Positions 44,781 through 53,923 of a stretch of 64,000 nt of DNA are shown one piece after another. The stretch is from Actinopolyspora erythraea. GTDB taxonomy: Bacteria; Actinomycetota; Actinomycetes; Mycobacteriales; Pseudonocardiaceae. The stretch's first letter is position 1; each line of letters starts with the position of its first letter. The DNA is taken from assembly GCF_002263515.1 (NCBI RefSeq), contig NZ_CP022752.1, forward strand, positions 1,922,001-1,986,000, in the 5' to 3' direction. Both the position numbers and the translations under genes were made by a program. The notes beneath the pieces are model-generated. The model worked only from the letters and a program-made list of their open reading frames with translations. It searched no databases and was not told the origin of the DNA.

Positions 44781-46445
44781 ATGTCCAGTGTCTATGACCA
44801 ACGCCCCTGGCTGGATCGCTACGCCGAGAACGAGCCCGCCGACATCACGCCGCCGTACGAGGATATGCTGTCCGTGCTGGCGGACACGCGTTCGCGGTTT
44901 CCCGAGCGGGTCGCGCTGACCTACTTCGGCACCGAGATCACGTATCGTGAGCTGGACGAGCTCGCCAACGGGGTGGCCCACCACCTCGCCGACAAGGGGT
45001 TCGGCGGTGGGGACCGCCTCGCGGTGTACCTGCAGAACGTTCCCCAGTTCGCAGTCGCCGTGCTGGCCGGGTGGAAGCTGGGCGGCATCGTGGTTCCGCT
45101 CAACCCCATGTACCGCTCCCACGAGCTGATCACCATCCTGGGTGACGCCCAGCCCGTCGCCGTGGTCTCCTCGGAGCGGGGCTGGCACGACGTGCTGGGA
45201 GAAGTCGCCTCCGCCAACGGCGTCACGGTCGCGCTCACCACCAGTGAGCTGGACCTGGCCGCCGAGCACGAGGGGACCCCGCTGGGCTCGCTGGAGCGCG
45301 ACCGCCCGGCGGAGACCGACGATCTCCTGGAAACGGCCACCGCCCGGCGTACGGCCACACCACCGACCGTCCGGGTGTACCCGGACGACATAGCGCTGCT
45401 GACCTACACCTCGGGAACCGGCGGCGCTCCGAAAGGCGCGACGAACACCCACCGCAACCTCAGCTTCAACACGCAGGCGTTCACGCGGCGCGCCGGTAGC
45501 GAAGAGGGCAGCGGTATGATCGCGCTGGCACCGCTGTTCCACATAACAGGTCTGGTGTGCCAGTTCGGCGCGGTGCTGGCGCTGGGAGGTCGCCTCGACC
45601 TCGTCTACCGCTTCGAACCGTCGGTGGTGCTGCGAGCGCTGCGCCGGTGGCGCCCGCGGTACATGATCGGTCCGTCCACGGCCTACACGGCGCTGATGAA
45701 CCACCCCGAGGCCAGTGCCGACGACTTCCGTTCGTTCGAACAGGTCTACGCGGGCGGTGCGCCGCTGCCTTCGGCCATGGTCGAGCGCTTCCGCGCCGAG
45801 TTCGGCCTCTACATCCGCAACGGCTACGGGCTCACCGAGACCACGGCCACGGCGACCTCAGTACCACCACACCTGGAGGCACCGGTGGACGAGGAGACCG
45901 GAACGATCAGCGTCGGTGTCCCGACGTTCAACTGCGTCCTGCGCGTGGTGGACGACGACGGGATGGACCTCCCGGTGCGGTCGGTCGGCGAGATCGTCGT
46001 GGAGGGGCCGATGGTGGTGCCCTCCTACTGGAACCGGCCGGAGCAGACCGAGGCGGCGTTGCCGGAGGGCCGGCTGTACACCGGGGACGTGGGGTTCATG
46101 GACGAACAGGGCTGGTTCTACGTCGTCGACCGGAAGAAGGACATGATCAACGCTTCCGGGTTCAAGATCTGGCCGAGAGAGGTAGAGGACGTGCTCTACT
46201 CCCACCCCTCCGTCCGGGAGGCGGCCGTGGTGGGAGTTCCCGACTCCTACCGGGGCGAGACGGTCCGGGCCTACGTCAGCCTGGTCCCCGGCCGAACCGC
46301 GACGGTGGAGGAACTCGCCGAACACTGCAAGCAGCGGTTGGCGGCCTACAAGTACCCGCGCGAGGTGGAACTGCTCGAAGAGCTGCCCAAGACCGCCACC
46401 GGCAAGATCCTCCGGCGGCGGCTTCGGGACGAGGCGCGCGGCTGA
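44781..46445 (+). CDS. AMP-dependent acyl-CoA synthetase (class I adenylate-forming)
   Basis: The 554-residue enzyme activates a carboxylic acid with ATP and CoA. Motifs are in order: P-loop LLTYTSGTGGAPKGA (about 210-225), GYGLTETT (about 350), YTGDVGFMDEQGWFYVVDRKKDMI (about 430-455) and the catalytic Lys in PKTATGKILRRRL at the C-terminus. It resembles medium-chain fatty-acid and 4-coumarate ligases. ATG 44781 follows GGAGGTG. It heads a unit with two SDR dehydrogenases and is preceded by operator site 1. In the proposed pathway it plays the part of LvaE. Confidence 0.92.
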   Translation: MSSVYDQRPWLDRYAENEPADITPPYEDMLSVLADTRSRFPERVALTYFGTEITYRELDELANGVAHHLADKGFGGGDRLAVYLQNVPQFAVAVLAGWKLGGIVVPLNPMYRSHELITILGDAQPVAVVSSERGWHDVLGEVASANGVTVALTTSELDLAAEHEGTPLGSLERDRPAETDDLLETATARRTATPPTVRVYPDDIALLTYTSGTGGAPKGATNTHRNLSFNTQAFTRRAGSEEGSGMIALAPLFHITGLVCQFGAVLALGGRLDLVYRFEPSVVLRALRRWRPRYMIGPSTAYTALMNHPEASADDFRSFEQVYAGGAPLPSAMVERFRAEFGLYIRNGYGLTETTATATSVPPHLEAPVDEETGTISVGVPTFNCVLRVVDDDGMDLPVRSVGEIVVEGPMVVPSYWNRPEQTEAALPEGRLYTGDVGFMDEQGWFYVVDRKKDMINASGFKIWPREVEDVLYSHPSVREAAVVGVPDSYRGETVRAYVSLVPGRTATVEELAEHCKQRLAAYKYPREVELLEELPKTATGKILRRRLRDEARG

Positions 46446-46473
46446 ACGACGAACGACAACGGAGAGGAAACGC

Positions 46474-47229
46474 ATGAGCAAGCGGTTCGACGGTCGAGTG
46501 GCGATCGTGACCGGAGCCAGCAGGGGAATCGGTTTCGGCATCGCGCAGCGGCTGGTGTCGGAGGGGGCCAGGGTGTGCCTCACCGCCCGCAAACCCGAAT
46601 CCCTGGCGGAGGCGGTCGAGAGCCTCGGAGGTGCCGAGCACGCGCTCGCCGTCGCGGGCAAGGCCGACGACGCCGAGCACCAGGCCGACGCGGTCAGCCG
46701 CACCCTGGACACCTTCGGCCGGGTCGACATGCTGGTCAACAACACCGGTATCAATCCCGCTTACGGACCGCTGATCGAGCTCGACCACGGTGTCGCCCGC
46801 AAGACCTTCGAGGTCAACGTGCTGGCTTCGTTGGCGTGGACGCAGCTGGTCCACCGCGAGTGGATGTCGGCCAACGGCGGAGCGGTGCTCAACGTCACCT
46901 CGCTGGCGGGCTCGAACCCGGCTCCCGGCATCGGCTACTACGGGGCCACCAAGGCGATGCTCAGCCACATCACCCGTGAACTGGCCGTCGAGCTAGGTCC
47001 GGGCGTGCGGGTGAACGCGGTGGCCCCCGCCGTGGTCAAGACGCAGTTCGCCACCGCGCTCTACCAGGACAACGAGGACGAGGTGGCGGGGCAGTACCCG
47101 ATGCGCAGGTTGGGGGTTCCCTCCGACATCGCCGGGGCCGCCGCCTACCTGCTCTCGGACGAGGCCTCCTGGGTCACCGGTCAGATCCTGACGCTGGACG
47201 GCGGGGTGTCACTCACCGGGGGGATGTGA
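46474..47229 (+). CDS. SDR-family oxidoreductase (FabG-like)
   Basis: The 251-residue short-chain dehydrogenase has the cofactor motif TGASRGIG, LVNNTG in place of NNAG, Ser in NVTSLAG, and YYGATK with the catalytic Tyr and Lys. It ends in the FabG-like WVTGQILTLDGG. It would interconvert a hydroxy- and an oxo-acyl group. It starts 28 nt after the acyl-CoA synthetase stop, so it is in the same transcript and probably acts on the CoA ester made there; an LvaD-like 4-oxo reduction is possible. Confidence 0.9.
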   Translation: MSKRFDGRVAIVTGASRGIGFGIAQRLVSEGARVCLTARKPESLAEAVESLGGAEHALAVAGKADDAEHQADAVSRTLDTFGRVDMLVNNTGINPAYGPLIELDHGVARKTFEVNVLASLAWTQLVHREWMSANGGAVLNVTSLAGSNPAPGIGYYGATKAMLSHITRELAVELGPGVRVNAVAPAVVKTQFATALYQDNEDEVAGQYPMRRLGVPSDIAGAAAYLLSDEASWVTGQILTLDGGVSLTGGM

Positions 47230-47365
47230 GTCCCCGGCGAGCGTGGGCGACGCGGCGGTGGCCGCTCGCTCGCGTCGTCGGTGGGTACTCGGTGCCGGGC
47301 CTCGTCCGGTGCTGGTACCCCGCTCGCCAGTCGGTTTCGCAACAACAGGGACAAGGAGGTCCGTC

Positions 47366-48133
47366 ATGCGGCTCGCCGGCTCCGTGGCCGTGATCACCGG
47401 TGCGGGTAACGGTATAGGCGCTTCCATGGGACGTGAGTTCGCCTCCCGTGGCGCGAGCGTGGTCGTCAACGACATCGATGCCGGGGCGGCGCGAGACGTG
47501 GCCGCGGAGATCGGTGGCATCGCCGTGCCCGGGGACGCCGCCAGCGACTCGGGAGCGCGTGAGCTCGTTGGCGGGGCGTTGGAAGCCCACGGCAGGATAG
47601 ATCTGTTCTGTGCCAACGCCGGTGTCGCCACCGCCGGTGGTCCGGAAGCCCCGGACGAGGACTGGGACCGGGCGTGGCAGCTCAACGTCATGTCGCACGT
47701 GCGGGCGGCGCGGGCGGTGCTGCCGCACTGGCTGGAAGCGGGCGGCGGACACTTTCTGGCCACGGTCTCGGCGGCGGGGTTGCTCACCATGCTCGGTGCC
47801 GCGCCCTACTCGGTGACCAAGCACGCTTCCCTCGGCTTCGCCGAGTGGTTGTCGGTGACCTACGGCGATCGCGGAATCACGGTCCAGGCGCTGTGCCCGC
47901 AGGGTGTGCGGACCGGAATGCTCGCCGACAGCGGTGAGACCGGTCGGCGACTGCTCGACGCCAATGCCGTCGAACCCGCGGAGGTGGCGGAGGTGGTCGC
48001 CGATTCGCTGGGTGGTGAGTTCCTGATCCTGCCGCACCCCGAGGTGGCCAAACGCTACGCCCAGCGTGCGAGTGATCCGGACCGGTGGTTGGCTGGGATG
48101 CGTTCGCTGCGCGGCCAGGTCGAGCGGTCCTGA
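47366..48133 (+). CDS. SDR-family oxidoreductase, second copy
   Basis: The 255-residue classical SDR has TGAGNGIG for cofactor, CANAGV, Ser in VSAAG and YSVTKHA with catalytic Tyr and Lys. The C-terminal part differs from FabG and resembles SDRs of lipid and steroid pathways. ATG 47366 follows AAGGAGG; the longer frame upstream is not SDR-like. A 136-nt gap separates it from the first SDR on the same strand, so it may be in the same operon. Substrate unknown. Confidence 0.88.
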   Translation: MRLAGSVAVITGAGNGIGASMGREFASRGASVVVNDIDAGAARDVAAEIGGIAVPGDAASDSGARELVGGALEAHGRIDLFCANAGVATAGGPEAPDEDWDRAWQLNVMSHVRAARAVLPHWLEAGGGHFLATVSAAGLLTMLGAAPYSVTKHASLGFAEWLSVTYGDRGITVQALCPQGVRTGMLADSGETGRRLLDANAVEPAEVAEVVADSLGGEFLILPHPEVAKRYAQRASDPDRWLAGMRSLRGQVERS

Positions 48134-48279
48134 ACCGCGGATGGTTTCGACGGGGCCCGGCGGGCCCAGCCCAGCGGCCGGGTGCGGGGCATGTGCCTCG
48201 TCCTTCCGCGCGGTCGGGACCGCTCGCCAGACCGGGCCCGCCGTGCCCGCGACGGGCCCGTCGACTTACGCAACCGAGG

Positions 48280-48293
48280 ACCGACCGGTCGGT
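48280..48293. promoter_or_regulatory. TetR-type operator before its own gene (site 2)
   Basis: ACCGACCGGTCGGT is a perfect 14-bp palindrome 40 nt upstream of the TetR start at 48334. The same sequence recurs at 49003-49016 and, with one change, at 44750-44763. Its form ACCGNNCGNNCGGT resembles the core reported for the TetR-family phenylacetate regulator PaaR of corynebacteria. Confidence 0.78.
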
Positions 48294-48333
48294 ACCCTGG
48301 GGTGTCGAGCGGCACCAGTCATGGGAGGAAGCG

Positions 48334-48963
48334 ATGGCACCGAGCTCGTTCACCGAGGAAGGCGGCACCGCCGAGCGAACGCAACACAGTGAGCAGGAGC
48401 CGGTGCCGCAGCGGTTGTTGAGCGCGGCCACCCGGCTGTTCGCCGAGCAGGGCTTCGAGACGACCTCGGTGCAACAGATCGTGGACGCGGCAGGTGTCAC
48501 GAAGGGGGCCATGTATCACTACTTCGGCTCCAAGGACGACCTGCTCTACGAGATCTACGCCCGCGTGCTGCGGGTTCAGATGGCCCGGATGGAGCAGGCC
48601 GCGGACAGCTCGGAATCAGTCGAGCGGCGGCTCAGGGCGGTGGCCGCGGACGTCGTGGTGACCACGGTCGCCTACCTGGACGACACCGTGATCTTCTTCC
48701 GCTCCATGCACCTGCTGCACCCGGACAAGCAGGCCGAGGTGCGCGCGCAACGCCGGCGCTATCACGAAAGGGTGAGGCAACTGATCGAGGAAGGGCAACG
48801 GACCGGAGTGTTCCGCACGGACCGTTCTCCCGAACTCGTGGTGGATTTCTTCTTCGGCGCCGTGCACCACCTGGGCACCTGGTACCGCAGGGACGGGCCG
48901 ATGAGTGGGCAGCAGGTGGGCGAGCAGTTCGCGGACCTGCTGCTGGACGCGCTGCGCGCCTGA
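48334..48963 (+). CDS. TetR-family transcriptional regulator, proposed regulator of the acyl-CoA regulon
   Basis: The 209-residue protein has an N-terminal helix-turn-helix (RLLSAATRLFAEQGFETTSVQQIVDAAGVTKGAMYHYFGSK, about 27-67) and an all-helical ligand-binding domain. It is similar in form to KstR2/FadR-like regulators of acyl-CoA metabolism, which bind CoA esters. ATG 48334 follows GGGAGGAAG; open frame further upstream is not family-like. Operator site 2 lies just upstream and a second perfect copy just downstream, so it is probably autoregulated and controls the flanking genes. Confidence 0.88.
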   Translation: MAPSSFTEEGGTAERTQHSEQEPVPQRLLSAATRLFAEQGFETTSVQQIVDAAGVTKGAMYHYFGSKDDLLYEIYARVLRVQMARMEQAADSSESVERRLRAVAADVVVTTVAYLDDTVIFFRSMHLLHPDKQAEVRAQRRRYHERVRQLIEEGQRTGVFRTDRSPELVVDFFFGAVHHLGTWYRRDGPMSGQQVGEQFADLLLDALRA

Positions 48964-49002
48964 GTCCGGTCGCATCCGAGGGCGGCGGCACAACCGCGGC
49001 AT

Positions 49003-49016
49003 ACCGACCGGTCGGT
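49003..49016. promoter_or_regulatory. TetR-type operator between TetR gene and quinone oxidoreductase gene (site 3)
   Basis: ACCGACCGGTCGGT is identical to site 2. It lies 40 nt after the TetR stop and about 255 nt before the next start at 49271, so it may mark a promoter with a long leader that includes the hairpin at 49181-49218. No gene is supported between 48964 and 49270. A further palindrome GTTCGATCGTCGAAC lies at 49163-49177. Confidence 0.7.
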
Positions 49017-49180
49017 GCCCCGGTTCGGGCGGCGGCGTCCGAGACGCGGAGCGGGTGCCGTGCGTTCGGATCACTCCGGCCCGCATCACCACCGGTGGCT
49101 TCGCGTAGCCGCGAGGACCCCACATCGGCTCCAGCCGGGCGGCCTCCCCTGCCCGGCGGGGAGTTCGATCGTCGAACGAC

Positions 49181-49218
49181 GGTCCACCCGGAATCACCGA
49201 AGCGGTTCCGGGTGGACC
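49181..49218 (+). terminator. Hairpin between TetR and quinone oxidoreductase genes
   Basis: GGTCCACCCGGAA (49181-49193) pairs perfectly with 49206-49218 around a 12-nt loop. It is a probable terminator of the TetR transcript, or an attenuator if transcription from site 3 runs through it. Confidence 0.6.
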
Positions 49219-49270
49219 GACCACTCCTCCCGGTCGTTTCCGACCGGGGGCAACACTGGAGGTGTGATCA

Positions 49271-50257
49271 GTGCAGTCACTCAGAGTATCCGAGCTGGGC
49301 GATCCACGCGACGTGCTCGAGCTCGTCGAGTCACCGACCCCGGAGCCGGGCCCCGACCAGGTTCTGGTCCGGGTCTCCGCCTGTCCGGTCAACTTTCCCG
49401 ACGCGTTGATGTGTCGAGGCCAGTACCAGGTCAAACCGGATACGCCGTTCACCCCCGGCGTCGAGCTCTGTGGTGAGATAGTCGAGGCCGGTTCCGGGGT
49501 CACGGGGCTGGGGACGGGCGAACGGGTCATCGGGGCCGGCGCCGTCCCCGCCGGCGGGTTCGCGGAGTACGCCCTCATGGACGCCACGCGTACCTTCCCC
49601 GCTCCCGAGGCTCTTTCCGACGCCGAGGCCGCCTCGTTGTTCATCGGTTACCAGACCGGATGGTTCGGCCTGCACCGCCGTGCCGCGCTGCGGGAGGGGG
49701 AGACGTTGCTCGTGCACGCCGCCTCCGGTGGTGTGGGCAGCGCCGCGATACAGCTGGGGAAGGCGGCCGGAGCCACCGTGATCGGCGTCGTCGGGGGCCC
49801 GGAGAAGGCCGAGGTGGCCCGGAAGCTCGGGGCCGACGTGGTCGTGGACCGGTACACCGAGGACTTCGTGAGCGTGGTCAAGGAGCGGACCGGTGGTAGA
49901 GGGGCCGACGTGATCTACGATCCGGTCGGCGGTGAGACCTACGAGCGCTCCACCAAGTGCGTCGCCTTCGAGGGGCGCATCCTGATCGTCGGGTTCGCCG
50001 GTGGCACCATCCCCACCCCGGGGCTGAACCACGCGTTGATCAAGAATTACTCGATCGTCGGGCTGCACTGGGGGCTCTACAACGAGCGTGACCCGGCTGC
50101 CGTCCGCCGGGCGCACGACGAGCTGTGCCGGATGGCGAATGAGGGGGGAGTGTCGCCGCTGGTCAGTGAGCGGGTCGCGCTCCCGGAACTGCCCGGGGCC
50201 ACGCAGCGAGTCGCCGACGGGCACACCGTCGGGAGGGTGGTCTACGTCAACGCGTGA
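49271..50257 (+). CDS. NADPH:quinone oxidoreductase-like MDR protein
   Basis: The 328-residue protein belongs to the medium-chain dehydrogenase/reductase superfamily, zinc-free quinone oxidoreductase branch. The N-terminal GroES-like domain has CPVNFPDALMCRGQYQ and PGVELCGEIVEAG; the Rossmann domain has HAASGGVGSAAIQLGKAAGA and DVIYDPVGG. Catalytic zinc ligands are absent. It would reduce an enone or quinone with NADPH and may act as an enoyl reductase. Translation begins at GTG 49271 behind GGAGGTG. Confidence 0.9.
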   Translation: MQSLRVSELGDPRDVLELVESPTPEPGPDQVLVRVSACPVNFPDALMCRGQYQVKPDTPFTPGVELCGEIVEAGSGVTGLGTGERVIGAGAVPAGGFAEYALMDATRTFPAPEALSDAEAASLFIGYQTGWFGLHRRAALREGETLLVHAASGGVGSAAIQLGKAAGATVIGVVGGPEKAEVARKLGADVVVDRYTEDFVSVVKERTGGRGADVIYDPVGGETYERSTKCVAFEGRILIVGFAGGTIPTPGLNHALIKNYSIVGLHWGLYNERDPAAVRRAHDELCRMANEGGVSPLVSERVALPELPGATQRVADGHTVGRVVYVNA

Positions 50258-50291
50258 GCGCTCCGGCCGGGACCGGTGGGCCCGGTGTCGG

Positions 50292-50332
50292 CCGGACGGC
50301 TTCCGGCTTCTCGGAGACCGGAAGCCGTCCGG
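50292..50332 (+). terminator. Terminator after the quinone oxidoreductase gene
   Basis: A perfect 15-bp stem (CCGGACGGCTTCCGG at 50292-50306, complement at 50318-50332) with an 11-nt loop starts 35 nt after the stop. A second, GC-rich hairpin with a one-base bulge follows at about 50369-50396. Confidence 0.85.
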
Positions 50333-50382
50333 AGCTCTCGTCGCCCGTGCCGGGAGAGTCCCGAACCGGTCCCGGTTCCCCA

Positions 50383-50416
50383 TGGGGACCGGGACCTCGT
50401 GGGGACCGGGACCTCG
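50383..50416. repeat. Tandem duplication of a 17-bp unit
   Basis: TGGGGACCGGGACCTCG occurs twice without gap (50383-50399, 50400-50416). The first copy is one arm of a hairpin with the complementary run at about 50369-50382, so the duplication probably arose by slippage in a terminator. Confidence 0.8.
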
Positions 50417-50425
50417 GACGGGCGA

Positions 50426-50878
50426 TCAGAACATCACGCGGGAGAGCACCTCGGCGACGCAGGCAGGTTTCTCCTCACCGTCTATCTCCACCGTGGTGCT
50501 CATGGTGAGTTGCAGCGCGTCACCGGATTCGGCGACGTCGGCGAGGCGGGAGTGCGCGCGCACGCGGCTGTTCACCTTGACCGGGTTCGGGAACCGAACC
50601 TTGTTCAATCCGTAGTTGATCACCATGCGAGCCCCCCGCACACCGTAGATCTCGGCGTTGAGCGCGCTGAGCATGCTCAGGGTCAGGAACCCGTGCGCGA
50701 TCGTGGTCCCGAACGGGCCGGCCGCCGCCCGTTCGGAATCGACGTGGATCCACTGGTGGTCCCCCGTCGCCTCGGCGAACTTGTCGATCATCTCCTGGGT
50801 GACCGTCCACCACTGGCTGCTTCCGAGGTCGGTGCCGTTGGCGGCGTGCAGTTCCTCGGCACTGCTGAACACGGGCAT
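50426..50878 (-). CDS. MaoC-like (R)-specific enoyl-CoA hydratase
   Basis: The 150-residue hotdog-fold protein has the hydratase motif: ATGDHQWIHVD with Asp and His, then GPFGTTIAHGFLTLSM. It hydrates trans-2-enoyl-CoA to (R)-3-hydroxyacyl-CoA or does the reverse. It follows the acyl-CoA dehydrogenase by 123 nt on the same strand, so it is probably the last gene of the HAD-kinase-dehydrogenase operon. It could hydrate the enoyl-CoA that the dehydrogenase makes. Confidence 0.9.
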   Translation of the reverse strand: MPVFSSAEELHAANGTDLGSSQWWTVTQEMIDKFAEATGDHQWIHVDSERAAAGPFGTTIAHGFLTLSMLSALNAEIYGVRGARMVINYGLNKVRFPNPVKVNSRVRAHSRLADVAESGDALQLTMSTTVEIDGEEKPACVAEVLSRVMF

Positions 50879-51001
50879 GTTCGACTCCTCCTGATCGTTT
50901 CCTGCTGTGGTTCCGGCGGGGACGGCGGCACGGCAACGTGCGGTGCCGCCGCGTCGGGGTGCTCTCCGTCGGGAGCGCGCTTCGGAGAGGGGTGTAGCCG
51001 A

Positions 51002-52210
51002 TCACCGGTACCGCTTGAGCTCGCGGCGAGCCAGCGAGCGGCGGTGCACCTCGTCCGGGCCGTCGACCAGGTGCAGCGTTCTGGCGTGCGCGTACAGGTT
51101 GGCCAGCGGGGTGTCCTGGCTGACCCCGGCACCCCCGTGCGCCTGAATGGCACGGTCGATCACGGTGGTCGCCATCTCCGGCACGGCCACCTTGATCGCC
51201 TGGATCTCGGTGTGCGCACCTTGGTTGCCGACGGTGTCCATCAGCCAGGCCGTTTTCAGCACCAGCAGGCGGACCGACTCGATCCGCACCCGGGCCTCGG
51301 CGATCCAGTGCTGGACCACGCCCTGGTCGGCCAGCGGACGTCCGAACGCCTCGCGGTCCGTGACCCGACGGCACATCAGCTCCAGCGCGCGCTCGGCCAT
51401 CCCGATGGCCCGCATGCAGTGGTGGATGCGTCCCGGTCCCAACCTGGCCTGGGCGATGGCGAACCCCTCGCCCTCCCCGGAGATGATGTTGGCCGCTGGG
51501 ACCCGCACCTCGTTGAAGTCGATCTCGGCGTGGCCGCCGTGGTCACCGTCGGTGTAGCCGAACACGTGCATGCCGCGCCGGATCTCGACTCCGGGGGTGT
51601 CCACCGGAACGAGGATCATGCTCTGCTGCCGGTGCCGCTCGGCCTCGGGGTCCGTCTTGCCCATGACGATCAGCACGCGGCAGTTCGGGTTCATCGCCCC
51701 GGACGACCACCACTTGCGTCCGGTGATGACGTACTCGTCGCCCTCCCTGCGGATGCGAGTGGCGATGTTGTTCGCGTCCGAGGAGGCGACGTCGGGTTCG
51801 GTCATGCAGAACGCGGAGCGGATCTCGCCGCGCAGCAGCGGTTCCAACCACTCCTCGCGCTGCCGCTGGTCGCCGAACATGGCGAGTACTTCCATGTTCC
51901 CCGTGTCGGGGGCCGCGCAGTTCATGGCGGGCGGGGCCAGGTGCGGACTGCGTCCCGTGATCTCGGCGAGCGGGGCGTACTGCAGATTGGTCAGTCCGGC
52001 ACCGTGGTCGCCGGGCAGGAACAGGTTCCAGAGCCCGCGGCTACGTGCCTCCCGCTTGAGGTCCTCGACGACAGGTGGCACCGACCAGGGATCGTCGCTC
52101 CCGTTCGTCTGCCGCTCGAATTCCTCCTCGGCCGGATGAATGTGGCTGTCCATGAAGGAATTGATCTCCGAGCGGAGGCTCTCGGTCCGCTCATCAAAAG
52201 TGAAATACAT
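51002..52210 (-). CDS. Acyl-CoA dehydrogenase of the ACAD10/ACAD11 type
   Basis: The 402-residue flavoprotein has [16 protein letters not shown] and [20 protein letters not shown] as FAD/substrate segments and ends in [34 protein letters not shown]. Where ordinary acyl-CoA dehydrogenases have catalytic Glu-Gly in this last loop, it has Asp-Gly (VDGPDEVH), as in the ACAD10/11 group and LvaC. The ATG follows directly on the stop of the kinase gene. In that group the enzyme works on 4-phosphorylated acyl-CoA; the same is inferred here from the neighbouring kinase. Confidence 0.9.
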   Translation of the reverse strand: MYFTFDERTESLRSEINSFMDSHIHPAEEEFERQTNGSDDPWSVPPVVEDLKREARSRGLWNLFLPGDHGAGLTNLQYAPLAEITGRSPHLAPPAMNCAAPDTGNMEVLAMFGDQRQREEWLEPLLRGEIRSAFCMTEPDVASSDANNIATRIRREGDEYVITGRKWWSSGAMNPNCRVLIVMGKTDPEAERHRQQSMILVPVDTPGVEIRRGMHVFGYTDGDHGGHAEIDFNEVRVPAANIISGEGEGFAIAQARLGPGRIHHCMRAIGMAERALELMCRRVTDREAFGRPLADQGVVQHWIAEARVRIESVRLLVLKTAWLMDTVGNQGAHTEIQAIKVAVPEMATTVIDRAIQAHGGAGVSQDTPLANLYAHARTLHLVDGPDEVHRRSLARRELKRYR

Positions 52211-53251
52211 TCATTTCTCCGGAATGTTCGCGAGTCCCTGCTCGATCAACGGTTCGACCAGTGCTCCGACGTGTTCGAAGCCTTCGCCGACGGTCTGGTT
52301 CTGCGTGAACCGGTAGTGGATTCCCTCCAGGATCACCGCGATCTTGAAGAACCCGAAAGCCACGTACCAGTCGAGTTCGGAGGTGTCGATCCGGTTGAGC
52401 TCGGCGTAGTGCCGCAGCATCTCGCGCGCACCGGGGAAGCCGAATTCCGGTCCCACCCCCTTGGCGACGGGGTTGTCAGCTATTCCGCTGAAGCCCTCCC
52501 AGTAAACGACCAGTAGCCCCAGGTCGGTGAGTGGATCACCGAGTGTGGCCATCTCCCAGTCCAGCACCGCCCGAATGTCGCAGTCCTGGTCGACCAGCAC
52601 GTTGTCCAACCTGTAGTCACCGTGCACGATCGCGACCCTGCCGTTCGTGGGTACGCCCTCGGCCAGTCGGTCCCGCAGTTCGGTGACCCCGCGCAGTTCC
52701 CGCTGCTGTGAGGCGGCCAGCTGTTTGCTCCAGCGGCGGAGCTGGCGTTCCAGGAAGCCGTCGGGCTTGCCGAAGTCGCCGAGTCCGACCGACTCGGGGT
52801 CTACCGCGTGCAGCCGCGCCAGGACTTCGACCAGTCGCATCGCCAGGTCCCGGCGCTGTTCGGTGCTCAGTGCCCGGGTCTGCTCCTCACTGCGGTAGGC
52901 CGTACCGGAGACCAGGTCCATGATGAAGAACGGGGCGCCGAGCACCTGCTCGTCCTCGCAGAGCAGGTAGGTGCGCGGCACCGGTACGTCGGTGTCGGCC
53001 AGCGCGCTGAGCACCCGGTACTCGCGGCTCATGTCGTGCGCGGTGGCAAGCACGTGTCCCAGCGGTGGGCGCCGCAGCACCCAGTGCCGCGTACCGTCGC
53101 CGATCACGTAGGTGAGGTTGGAGCGTCCGCCCTGGATCAGCTCTCCGGACAGCTCGCCCTCGACCAGGCCGGGATGCTCCCGTTCCAGGTAGGCGCGCAG
53201 CCGGTCGAGGTCCAGCCCCGGTGGTGGCTGTGCTGTCGTGTCGTCGGCCAT
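52211..53251 (-). CDS. APH-family phosphotransferase (LvaA/ACAD11 kinase type)
   Basis: The 346-residue protein has an aminoglycoside-phosphotransferase/choline-kinase fold. The catalytic loop is VHGDYRLDNVLVD and the metal-binding motif LDWEMATLGDPLTDLG. Similar domains are fused to the dehydrogenase in ACAD10/11, and LvaA of Pseudomonas putida phosphorylates 4-hydroxyacyl-CoA. ATG 53251 has AGGAG upstream and lies next to the HAD stop at 53254; the dehydrogenase follows with no gap. A 4-hydroxyacyl-CoA kinase is more likely than an antibiotic-resistance enzyme. Confidence 0.9.
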   Translation of the reverse strand: MADDTTAQPPPGLDLDRLRAYLEREHPGLVEGELSGELIQGGRSNLTYVIGDGTRHWVLRRPPLGHVLATAHDMSREYRVLSALADTDVPVPRTYLLCEDEQVLGAPFFIMDLVSGTAYRSEEQTRALSTEQRRDLAMRLVEVLARLHAVDPESVGLGDFGKPDGFLERQLRRWSKQLAASQQRELRGVTELRDRLAEGVPTNGRVAIVHGDYRLDNVLVDQDCDIRAVLDWEMATLGDPLTDLGLLVVYWEGFSGIADNPVAKGVGPEFGFPGAREMLRHYAELNRIDTSELDWYVAFGFFKIAVILEGIHYRFTQNQTVGEGFEHVGALVEPLIEQGLANIPEK

Positions 53252-53253
53252 GG

Positions 53254-53916
53254 TCACTCCTGCTGGTCGGCGGTATCGAGGTCGGGGACGAGTTCGGCGA
53301 TTCGGGCGCGGGTGCGTGTCGCGTCCCGGTGCAGGATCGTGTGCATACCGAGCTCCTCGGCGGTGGCGACGTTGGCCCTGACGTCGTCGACGAACAGTGC
53401 CCGCTCGGGCGCCACCTCCAGTCGTTCCAGCGCCAGTCGGTAGATCCTGGGGTCCGGTTTGCGCATACCGACCTCGCCGGAGACGACCACGTGGTCGAAC
53501 ATTCCGCTCAGTCGTTGCCACGGATAGCTGTTGCCCCAGCTGTTGGACAGCAGGCCCGTTCGCCTGCCCGAGCGGCGCAGCATCGTGACCAGCCGCATCA
53601 TCTCCTCGTCCGGTCGCATGAACGAGAACATCCGGGAGAGCAGACCCTCGGCCACGACCGGTCGCCCGTCACGTTGCCGCAGTCGCTCGGCGAGCATCCT
53701 GTCGAACTCCTCCAGGGAGAGCTCGCCCGTCTCGAGCCGGTGGATCGGGGTGTTGTCCGGGGCGTCGTGCCCGACCCACTCCTTCAGGACGGCGGAGAAG
53801 CTCTCCGGCCGGATCCCCTCGGCGTGTGTCCAGGACTCGACGGCAGTCCGTCCCGGTGTGGTCAGCACTCCGCCGTAGTCGAACACCACGGTGGTTATGG
53901 CGGGTTCCGTCCGCAT
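53254..53916 (-). CDS. HAD-superfamily hydrolase (ACAD10 N-domain-like)
   Basis: The 220-residue protein is a HAD subfamily IA hydrolase: nucleophile Asp13 in VVFDYGGVL, Ser/Asn in LLSNSWG, Lys in GMRKPDPRIY, and VDDVRANV with the acidic pair. Animal ACAD10 carries such a domain before its kinase and dehydrogenase domains, the same order as the three genes here. ATG 53916 lies 7 nt after TATGCT, so the mRNA is probably leaderless; upstream in-frame codons are not family-like. Its natural substrate may be a misphosphorylated intermediate, which is inference. Confidence 0.88.
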   Translation of the reverse strand: MRTEPAITTVVFDYGGVLTTPGRTAVESWTHAEGIRPESFSAVLKEWVGHDAPDNTPIHRLETGELSLEEFDRMLAERLRQRDGRPVVAEGLLSRMFSFMRPDEEMMRLVTMLRRSGRRTGLLSNSWGNSYPWQRLSGMFDHVVVSGEVGMRKPDPRIYRLALERLEVAPERALFVDDVRANVATAEELGMHTILHRDATRTRARIAELVPDLDTADQQE

Positions 53917-53923
53917 GGTGCGG

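Noticed and set aside
49163..49177. GTTCGATCGTCGAAC considered as a LexA box.
   Set aside because: The half-sites are in the opposite order and spacing from the actinobacterial LexA box; left as an unassigned palindrome.
50383..50416. Two copies of a 17-bp unit considered as the start of a CRISPR array or VNTR.
   Set aside because: Only two copies, no spacers and no cas genes; it is part of a terminator region.
52211..53251. APH-family protein as an aminoglycoside-resistance enzyme.
   Set aside because: It is translationally coupled to an ACAD10/11-type dehydrogenase and a HAD hydrolase, which points to acyl-CoA metabolism.
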